Below are positions 55,298-64,000 of a stretch of 64,000 nucleotides of DNA, in pieces; the stretch's first letter is position 1; each line of letters opens with the position of its first letter. Made by a program: the position numbers and the translations under genes. The stretch is from Rhynchonema sp. JSB1_4 (taxonomy: Eukaryota; Nematoda; Chromadorea; Monhysterida; Xyalidae): the NCBI GenBank assembly GCA_030248065.1, contig JASAMV010004795.1:1-64000 (forward strand), in the 5' to 3' direction. The notes beneath the pieces were generated by a model. That model worked only from the letters and a program-made list of their open reading frames with translations, was not told the origin of the DNA and did no database searches.

Positions 55298-58200
55298 ATG
55301 GATCCGGATTCGGTGTTTCTGACGTTGTGCGCCAATTGCGAGCACGTTAGTGATCAAGTGAAATTCTATGCCGAATGTGAATTCTGCAATGGGTTGTTCG
55401 CGAGGGAAATCATTGGCCTGCACGTCAAAGTCGGCCATGAATTCGAATTGAAGTCGGTTTTGGGATTCGTTCTTGTTTTCATGTGGATTGTGCTGTTTTT
55501 CACGGACGGGCGGTGCACCGGGGCGTCGTCAGTACGAATGCATCATGTCCCCTGCCTGCCGCGGGTTTTCATACGTGACCTCCACATCCGAAAACGAGCT
55601 GTGTGTATGTATAATGCGCTCGTGAATCATGATTGCCTGTTCAACTCGTTATTAGTATGTTTTGGCCAAGACCACTTAGTTTTTGATCATGGACTCCTGA
55701 TCTTATCGTTTTGTTTCCAGCCGCCGCCTGTCTGCAATGGCTCCTCATCGTCGTGTGTTTGTTTGTGCCGAAGTATCTGATGAGTTTGTGTCGTTTTTGC
55801 CTACGGTCAATCATCATGACGGTGACGACATTGGGAAACAACAACGGAAGGGTTGGTTTCGAGTGCAATCCAAACTTTCGACTAACTTTTGATGATTTCT
55901 TTCATGATCGGCTCGATTGACTGCGAAGGAAGGCAAGACAACAGACGAAATTAGAAGCACAAAAGGGTGAATATCACGCTTCCGTGTAAAATATGGTCTT
56001 TTAGTGGGGAAAATGTGGGCCGTGCTCTCCAATTTCTCTCATTCGTCATTGTGGTCGCGTTGAAAGTCCTCCGACCACCAGTAGTGCAGATCCGACCACC
56101 AGTAATGCCTTGTGCTGCAAACAACGAAAGCAAAACGGACCACTATTTTTGTAGGGTCCTCAAAACGGCACGGCACACGCTCATCAAAGGCGACGAAATA
56201 CGCCCGATTGCAAATTTCAGGCTCAGGCAGTTCAGGAGATGACAATAACAGGGAAATTTTTGGAGCTGGTTAGTTTTTCGGGCAAGTTTTGACGTCGTTT
56301 TTGTTGTTTTGACAAAATAAAGTGGATATAATTTGAGAAAATCGTAAAAAAACCGCCCAAATTCCAGGTTCACCTCACTCATGCGGTGAGCGTCAAGTCG
56401 CGGACGGCATTCGTGTTTCGCCCGTGCCGCGCAAAGTCGACACTTTCGTTTCACCGAAAACCGAGCCGGAAAGCGACTCTGACTCGGAAGAATGTCCGAG
56501 AAATCGTTCATCAAGAAAACGGCCAGCTGGAACTCAGTTGCATTCGGATTCAGATGATGGCGAAACTTTGTCAAGTTTTGATCATAAACACTACGAAGCG
56601 TCATGCAACAAACATTGTCTTCCAAATATTTTGGCTCAATTTCCCGAAATTCCACCGAGTCATAATGTGATGCTGTTGAATGCAACTGCGGATTGTGAAC
56701 AGAGAAGGTTCGACATTTCAGTTGATCTTTTTTGGGAAACCTTGTTTCATTCCAACCCATTAAGTTTTGGTCCCCGTGTGAAGAATGACAGCAGTGGGTA
56801 ACTTGAGAAAGGGTGTCCTCTACAAAAATCTAACCCGAACTGTTTTGCAGAATTGAATTCACGAGCGACTGGTTAACGAAGAAAGAGATTCAGCAATGGA
56901 TACAAGAATACGGCTCAAAATCCGGCACTTCTTGGATTGAGGATCAGAAATCAAGATCGGTAGCACACTACGAATCCACGATATTTCGCTGTGAGCATGA
57001 ATCGTGCACAGGTTGTTTTTTGGGCATAATCACTGGTCAAACTACGTAAACTTGGACGAAAGTGGCCGTAATCTGTGTTCCGTGTGAGTAGCGCCAGGAT
57101 CGGCAAGCTGTACATATAACCAGCCGCCTCCAGAATCGGGCTCGTGTTGGCGTTGCGTTACTATACATACATTTGTTTGTTTATTTTATTGCGTCCGCTC
57201 CAATGCAATAATACAAAACAGAAGAAGGTTAAATGGAAGAAGCGTAATTACAAGACCGGGTGACAAACTGCACATCGTTGTATTCGACCTATTGTCACAG
57301 ACGGGCGATGCACCAGGTCATCGTCAGTGCGAATGCACGTTATGACCAAATTGTCCCAAGAACTCGCACGCGCTGATCTTGTGGTCACGTGAAAGTGACC
57401 GCTCGATAAAGAATAAGCAATTACAGTTTTTACAGCCGGCGTGACTTTCGAATCCGAATCTGGGACTAGCAAATGGACGTTGACCCTGTCTGGTGCGCAT
57501 GGCCACGAGCTGCCGAAATACACATGCACTAATCAATGGTTGGCGCTGCCACGCGTGCATTGCAATCAGTTTAGGGACATACCGACGGGGTTTGGAATTG
57601 GAATGAAAGGTTGCGATTATTTACGTGTATAACATTTTGTTGAAGTTTTGGGCAAAATTGGTTGGAATTAATAACATTAGTTTTGTCCTCGTAATGCCGT
57701 CTGTATGGGTTTCACTATATGGAAGATCGCCCACCATAAAGGGGATGGTTTACTGCATAATAATAGCTTTCCATAATTATTATAAATATAAATCTTAATT
57801 TATTTTCCAGATGCAGCGCCGAGTGCTCCCCATCGCCTTGAGCTGTGCCTTGACCTGAAATGCAAGTCGGACGTTGATCATTGGATGAGCACGTATGTGG
57901 CCCGGTCCAATACACAATGGGATAAATTGAGGGTGCGCACACAGCTGCCGAAATGCGATCGATTGTTGGAATGGTTGGTGCTGTTCAGGAAATGGAAGAC
58001 AAAAATAAAAAAGTGAACAGAATTCAATGACTTTACAAGAGTTGGTCAAATTTTTTCGTGAATCGTGAAACGGGAAAGTGACGGGGCAATGACTTTTGCG
58101 CGATCACACGCAAAGTATGCAGTCCGCAAAATGTTGTAGACCCGCAGCAACGTGGGTGCTAGGTTATTTTCAGATGAATCACAAATGGGTAAGACAAGAG

Positions 58201-61200
58201 TGACTGAACGTGAAAATCAGGATTGCTTTGATGATTTCTTATGATGATCATTGTGCGACCATATCTCAGTTTCTTTCCATTTCTATTCACACTGATTCAC
58301 AGCACGCCATCCAGCTGCCTATATTCATGCACGTACGTGTGCAAGTTCGCGTTCGCCGCACATCGACGTCTATTCAAGCCGGAAGGACACCAACCTTGCC
58401 GGGCACGCATGGTGTTCTGGATCGATAACGATAAAGGATGTGTGCTTGTTATGTCAGGTAAGTGTTTCGTTAATTCTCCGGACGTCTTGATCGTGTGGCG
58501 ATATATTTCGAGACTTCTTCGTGCCACTAGTTGCGACTATAGTCGTGGGTGAAAAAAAAACGAAAAAAACGGTTTTTTTCAGTGAAATATATTTTTCCGG
58601 AAAAATTGCATGGCGGATTTTGAACTTTTCTGAAAAAGTGTTAAAATTGTGGGAAACAACCTAGTTTTATTGCAAATACTTTTTCAAGTGTTTTCCAGCC
58701 CTTTTACAGCTTTTATTCGCAGTTTCTGAACAGGATTCTTTTTTAGCGCATAATGTACCACATGCACACCGTTTGGACCGGTGCCTAAATTTGGCTCGGA
58801 AATATATCGGAAAAAATCGGCTTTTTTCAGTAAATTTTTATCCGATTTTCTTGTATTGTGTCCAGCGCAAGTACCTGTGTTTGCGATGTTCCACGCAGGA
58901 GCCCACACCGGACATGACAAGGACTCTTGCTATGTGTCGACCAGTGCACCGACGGCTGTTGAAACGAACGAGCTGGCTGATGTTTCACAACAACGATCAG
59001 TGACTCCGAAGATAAATGCCAATCCGGTGACTAGGTTAGTGGCATCAGCGAGCGGAATTTGTCATTTTCGGTAATCGTGAGGAATAACGTTCTCAATGGG
59101 CTGCAGTAATGGACTTCGGCGTTGTCCTTGACGCCTCATGACTCTTGAATACGCTGGAACATGATTGTCTTTCTTCGGCCTTATGTAACCTCCAATGAAA
59201 TGTTTCAGTGCGCGCATGGCAGCCAACCAAACATCAGCGGTCAACTTTCTGTACACACTTGATCAAATACCCGAAATCCCGTTGCTGGGCAAACCCCAGC
59301 TCGCTGGTAATTTGGCGACGTTCAAAAGTCAACCGTTGGTGGTTGAGGTGGAGGGACTTGGAACTGTGGCTGACGCGAAGTTGTGGGTTGGTTTTGTGAT
59401 GATCGTTTTCATCTTTGTGCGGTGCAGTCTGCCGTCTATGGTGACGACAATGGCAGGGCTTCGTCATTTTCGGTCACTAGACGGGATATGTATTCACCAA
59501 ATAAAGCGATAATTGGAACATTTACGGCAGATTTGGTTTGGACCCAATTATCAGCAAAAGTTTTGACTTTAAGATAGATGCACTGCATTTCATGTTGTTT
59601 ATTATGTACGAAAAACATTATTTTCGCTCGCAGATCGATGACTACTCAAATGCATCGAGCACTTCTTGGTTTTGTAACACGAGTGAAACATCAACCGCCG
59701 GGTGCTGTGAGTTCGCATGCGCCAATCGGAAGTGTGGAGTGCGAATTGGGTTCGGTTTCACTCAAAATGCAGCAGGTTGGTTACTTCTTACCGACAAAAT
59801 CCCAAATCTGCCAAGCGAGTGGTGCCTTGGTTGGTCTCATGCGCTGAACATGTCCGCTAGTTCTTTCCTGGCGCCATTGATCGGGTTTCGAGCGAGAGAA
59901 AGTTTCGCACTAGATCGAGCCAGCTCACAGAATCGGGTCGGTTTTTGCAACGGAATAGATGTTCGACCGGTCTGGCTGGTTCGATGTTGGATCGCGTTGC
60001 ACACATTCGGTGTACGTTATCATCGATGCGGTTACGATCATATGAGTTCAGCAGCGACAGCGGAGTCTTTCACTTGAAGCTCCAAGGCTATTTGGGCTTT
60101 CTGACGCGTGAAAAGTGGAAAACTCCGATGAATTTCTTTCAGATGGCACATTACCTAGCTGCACGGTGACATTCAGTGGTACGCACAGGCACGTTTTGTC
60201 CAGATACACGCCAACAACGCAGTGGTTTGCGTTGCCGCGAGAGAGCGCTGAGGAATATTCGGATTTGCCCACCAGATGGAACACGGCTATAAAAGGTGGC
60301 TATCTGAGTTGATCGGTTTTTTTTGGTGGATCGATTGTTAATAAACGGAATCGTCTCGGTTGTAATGTGTCCGAAACTGCAGCAAAATTGTTGCCCGAGA
60401 GTTCTGTCCCCGTTTCGCCGTGTATTTTCACGGAAAGACGGTGCACCAGGTCATCATCAGTGCGAATGCACGAGATCCTAATAATGCATCTGTTTTGTGA
60501 AACGTCACAGAATCGCATGGCGCCAACGTAGCGCTGGAGCTACGCGCAGATTTGTGGACGAAAAAGGACATACAAGACTGGATGGATACGTACTCACATG
60601 ACTCACATCAACATTATGTCAAGAAATATGGGTGCGTATGGGGAGGCTTGTTTTTTGGTTTTGCATTGTGTGAAATTTGCAGGCAAGCACCACGACTGTG
60701 ACAACTGGAAGAAAACTGTGCTTCTTTGAAATACATTTGTTATACGCTTAGAGCGATGATTTCAACCAGCGCAAAATATTTTACTGGGTGTTCAAATCCA
60801 TGTAAGCATGTGGCTTATCGAGTATCTGATTTTCTGTTACAGTCGAATGCGTTAGTGTCGCTTCCCATCAACAAGCTTGAAAACATAGAAATCGATATTA
60901 AACCGGGGTCGGAACGGGCCCCCAATCTGACCTATGGCTTTTGCATTTCACACTGGTCGAAATTCGATATTCAACTATCAACTCAATCTAAAATGGGACC
61001 AAAATAAATGCCTGGGTCGGCATCTCCAGTCTGTACGACGGACGTGGACGTCCGGACGTTGGAGATTGTTCGCCGAATTTGGTGTGCACGGTGGCACACG
61101 CAGGTTGACCTCGGGCAGGTTCGGCGTTTGTACCCGACAGTTGACAGAATTCGACCCAGGCATCAGATTCGAACGCCATTGCGAGTCGATTCGGTCGCGG

Positions 61201-62313
61201 GTACAATCGCGCAACTCGATCCTAAAGGCGCTGGCAGGCACTGGCTGGGGACAAAGCAAGGAGACCCTCAATGTCACCTTCAATGCCATCAGCAAGTCTA
61301 TAATAAACTACGCTGCGCCGGTATGGAAACCAACCGCGAACAAGAAGGGCATTGACCGCATCCAGCCAGCCCAAAATGCCGCGTTGAGGGTCATTTCCGG
61401 CTGTCATCTGATGTCAAATACAGACCACCTTCACCAAGAGTGCAAGCAGCTGACTGTCAACCGCCATCTCGACATGGTCAGCGCGCAATTCCTGGCAGCA
61501 GCGCAACTTCGTGAACATCCCTGCCACGATACGACATCCGACCCTCACACGAAAGCCAAACGTCGACCTACTCTTCAGTCCAAATTCGCGGAAGTTGTAC
61601 AATGCAACACCATAATGACGAAGAAGAAGTAAGACTACGGCAAAACGCTGAAAGCGATCCACACCGACTTCGTCTCCCAGGACAAGGCGGCACTCAGCGT
61701 CAATCGGGTCCTGGGCACCAAACCACCCGACATCAACCCAGAAGAAGAGTCGCTGGATCGGCGTACAAGATGTACCCTGGCGCAATTACGCAGTGGGCAC
61801 TGCCGCATGCTGAACTCATATCGCAATCGCATCGACCCAAACATACCAAACATGTGCCCTCGATGCTGCACCGAGCCTGACACGGTCGAACATCTGTTTC
61901 GTTGCAAAAGCCGACCCGTATCCACGAGCCCAATCGATCTGTGGCGTAACCCGATCAAATGCGCAGAAGATCTGTCGGACATCTTCAGTCAACAATGAGA
62001 CCACGACAACCGAACGTTGGCAAACAATCAATCAACCAAAATAAATATTACGCGTAGGCTGTCCGCAGTCCATGTCCATCTGCCCTCAAATTTGAAATAA
62101 TAGGGCCATTTATTTTCTGTACATTCTCTTCTGTCTCAATTTTTCAGTCGTAATCGTAGCTCGATCGCGTCGCGTCTCAAGCCCGGCCAATACCTGCTCA
62201 CTGTGCACTATCTCTGTTGGTTCTCGGGCAAAGGACCGAGACAGGTTCGGTCATCGGACGATACGATTTTGTTTGTCTGTCGAGAAACGGTTGTTTTCGA
62301 TCGTGATTCGTAA
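55298..62313 (+). CDS. Protein with four repeated zinc-binding-type modules, unrecognised
   Basis: Fourteen exons: 55298-55452, 55721-55851, 56221-56268, 56368-56797, 56851-57011, 57436-57609, 57811-57973, 58303-58457, 58866-59034, 59209-59386, 59634-59775, 60143-60295, 60511-60631, 62148-62313. All phases agree; 781 aa. Residues 1-50 hold CANC and CEFC plus two His, a possible zinc ribbon. Residues 113-254 are acidic/basic low complexity (SDSDSEE, SRKRP). Then modules recur: M1 (256-350: WLTKKEIQQWIQEY, FRCEHESC, GAHGHEL), M2 (368-500: DVDHWMSTY, YVCKF, PCRARM, AHTGH), M3 (589-686: CCEFACANRKC, GTHRH) and M4 (690-781: WTKKDIQDWMDTY, HYLCWFSGKG). The C..C..HxxH/HxH layout resembles FAR1/MULE-type (WRKY-GCM1-like) DNA-binding fingers, so nuclear DNA binding is an inference only. 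AATAAA lies at about 62482. Exons 1-3, 10 and 11 are the least certain. Confidence 0.6.
55502..55547 (+). repeat. Short dispersed repeat
   Basis: CGGACGGGCGGTGCACCGGG followed by CGTCGTCAGTACGAATGCAT. It is in intron 1 of the zinc-module gene. Confidence 0.7.
57122..57165. mobile_element. Half copy of the CCAACACGAGCCCG MITE
   Basis: CCTCCAGAATCGGGCTCGTG continuing TTGGCGTTGCG, the right end only. It is in intron 5 of the zinc-module gene. Confidence 0.7.
57296..57340 (+). repeat. Short dispersed repeat
   Basis: CAGACGGGCGATGCACCAGG followed by TCATCGTCAGTGCGAATGCA, the copy nearest the consensus. It is in intron 5 of the zinc-module gene. Confidence 0.8.
60430..60471 (+). repeat. Short dispersed repeat
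   Basis: CGGAAAGACGGTGCACCAGG followed by TCATCATCAGTGCGAATGCA. It is in intron 12 of the zinc-module gene. Confidence 0.75.
60934..61998 (+). pseudogene. Non-LTR retrotransposon fragment (Jockey/LINE-type ORF2 C-terminus)
   Basis: One frame runs from about 60934 to 61998, broken by a single TAA at 61630-61632. It encodes the end of a reverse transcriptase and the downstream region: NSILKALAGTGWG, SIINYAAPVW, ALRVISGCHL, DHLHQE, then LAQLRSGHCRMLNSY and a terminal CPRC-x8-H-x4-C finger. The catalytic RT motifs are missing because the copy is 5'-truncated, as is usual for LINEs. AATAAATATT follows the final stop at about 62039. It sits in intron 13 of the zinc-module gene, in the same orientation. 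Confidence 0.85.
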
Positions 62314-63459
62314 ATTTTTTCGTTCTCGTTGCTGTTTTTTTAATCCCGAGATTATCTCTGGTTGTGATTACGGTCAACCTCTTTATGGTGATATAACGGC
62401 AGCCCGTCAGTTCTTTCGCACCAGTCACTTTAAGTACTCGGTCGTAACTGTGGATTGTAACGTCGAGCAAAACTTTTCACAAATAAAGCGGATTTGTATT
62501 AGGGCGAACTTAGGTTAAAGGGGCTCCGCCATATATACGCGACCGAAACCAATCTCAATGAAACTTGGCACCGTAAGTGGGCTTGGTCCAAAACACTCAC
62601 GGCCAAGAAAATTTTTTCACATATCAGCTCCCTGTCTGAGCCTGGAGGGCTAAAAGGTAAAAAATTTTGACCCCATCTCAGCACCTTAAAATTAAAATAT
62701 CGATCTGTTTCGCATATTCTTTGTGTGCAGTTTGTTCACAAATTTTTCATAAACGCCTTGGGTCTAATTTAGAACCATATTCACTTTTTTGGCACTACCA
62801 CAGCTCGCGCTATTTTGCCAAAATCACGGAAATTTTCGAATAAAAAAGTTTCCGTTGTATTTTCCGGTCACATAGAAAGCACACAGAGCTTTTATATAAA
62901 GTAGGCAAGAAAGCCCGTATATCATGCTATTCAGGCGATCAATGACTAATTTTCCACCGCTGATAAGTTTCGACAAAAGCTCGCTCAACTGTGGTGAACC
63001 TCAACTTTTTTGCCATTTTCTGTGGATCCCAGGCACACTTCTATCTCATATTTTCCTATTTTAGTAACAATGTACCGAGGTGATATATGGCACGCTAGAT
63101 AGTAAAAATATAATTCTTGTTAATTATGTGCAAATCTAGGTTGGTCCAGCTGCATCCTTGGAGGTACGAGCAATAAATGACTTTTCCACAAAATTGATAA
63201 TTTTAGCAAATTTTCACTTCCGTCATATTTTTAGCCTATCTACAGTTGGGTAGGAATTGTGGCTTTTGCTGTCCGATGAAGCCCAAACGTTATTGTTGTT
63301 TATCGATCAAAATTCAAAATTATAGCTCTAACGTATCTTGAGAAAAATCGTGTTAATTGAGGTCCATGCGTTGGACTTGGAACTACAACCGGGCTCACAA
63401 CAGGACCAGCGTCTGCGGTGCCTTCACTTAACATGATTTTTCTCAGGATACGTTAGAAC
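62314..63459. other. AT-rich non-coding stretch
   Basis: It starts with the poly(A) signal of the zinc-module gene. The terminus AGGGCGAACTTAGGTTAAA at 62501 is the same as that of the element at 31212, so part of this may be another mobile element. No gene seen. Confidence 0.45.
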
Positions 63460-63976
63460 CAGGGTTGGGCAAAAAAAACGACGGCGTTTTTTCTTAAAAA
63501 AACAACGTTTTTTTTAAAAAAAAACGCCTGGGTCGTTTTTCGTTTTTTTTTAAATCCTGAATTTCCTTGATTTTCCCTGATTTTTCAGGGAAAGTACCCT
63601 GATTATCAAGGAAAATCAATTTTTGTCCCATTTTTTTTCAAAAAATTTTCGACCAATTTTTACTTTGTCGAGATACGTCGATATACGGAGTTTGACTTTC
63701 AGTGATGACCCCGGCCAAAGTTGGTCCCACGATGCGGGTCTGATATGGGATCTTAGCAACTCGCTAGAAAAGGGTTGAAACCCATTTATTTTGCCTCAGA
63801 ACACATAGAATTACTTCATTTAACCAGGTTTTCTTCCCAACATGAGCGTTTTCCAATTTTTTTGGGGGCATATTTCGGTCATCTGGGCGTTTAAAAAAAA
63901 CGTTTTTTTTTAAAAAAAACGTTTTTTTAAAAAAAAACGATTTTTTGAAAAAAAAAACGTTTTTTGCCCAACCCTG
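63460..63976. mobile_element. Inverted-repeat element with T-rich interior (hAT-like ends)
   Basis: Begins CAGGGTTGGGCAAAAAA and ends TTTTTTGCCCAACCCTG. The interior alternates AAAACG and CGTTTT blocks. The flanking octamers (GTTAGAAC, CTTTTTGA) do not match, so the superfamily assignment rests on the CAGGG ends alone. A 205-bp partial copy is at 4589-4793. Confidence 0.72.
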
Positions 63977-64000
63977 CTTTTTGACGCTACACAGCACATG

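Noticed and set aside
60683..60730. A CHHxC-like stretch (GKHHDCDNW) as last exon of the zinc-module gene
   Set aside because: It needs a different donor (60635). The exon at 62148 joins in phase, continues the module and is followed by a poly(A) signal. It remains a possible alternative end.

Overview
This is a stretch of animal nuclear genome. Genes are split into many short exons (50 to 430 nt) with GT-AG introns, most ending in TTTCAG, and each open frame alone covers only one exon. Joining exons by splice phase gives seven protein-coding models, every one with a total length divisible by three. The content (an SRSX-like 7TM receptor, an astacin, an HHAT acyltransferase, a canonical poly(A) polymerase) suggests an invertebrate, perhaps a nematode-like ecdysozoan. 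The species cannot be fixed from the sequence.

Layout. 1-2.8 kb is a satellite block (10-bp, 144-bp and 99-bp tandem arrays). 4.3-6.3 kb (+) is a rhodopsin-type receptor. 9.1-9.9 kb (+) is a small secreted cysteine-rich protein. 10.9-13.6 kb (+) is a second, divergent 7TM receptor. 16.7-23.4 kb (-) is an HHAT-type membrane-bound O-acyltransferase with 13 exons. 26.7-32.5 kb (-) is a 15-exon protease gene that joins an astacin metalloprotease domain to a trypsin-like domain whose catalytic His and Ser are both replaced. 33.8-54.0 kb (+) is a 21-exon canonical poly(A) polymerase, with a tRNA-Thr gene antisense in one intron. 55.3-62.3 kb (+) is a 14-exon gene for an unrecognised protein with four related zinc-binding-type modules, carrying a non-LTR retrotransposon fragment in its last intron. 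63.5-64.0 kb is an inverted-repeat element.

Gene neighbourhoods. The astacin gene (-) and the poly(A) polymerase gene (+) are divergent and share a 1.3 kb upstream region. The second receptor (+) and HHAT (-) converge. No operon-like functional cluster is visible.

Mobile DNA dominates the space between exons. Intron 1 of the poly(A) polymerase gene is about 6.1 kb, but only about 70 bp of it lies outside a nested stack of inverted-repeat elements. Several of these have intact 8-bp target duplications typical of hAT transposons, which makes the order of insertion readable. Other families include a MITE whose end coincides with a splice donor, a Harbinger-like MITE with a TTA duplication, long hairpins, a tRNA-derived SINE and a short repeat found in introns of four genes.
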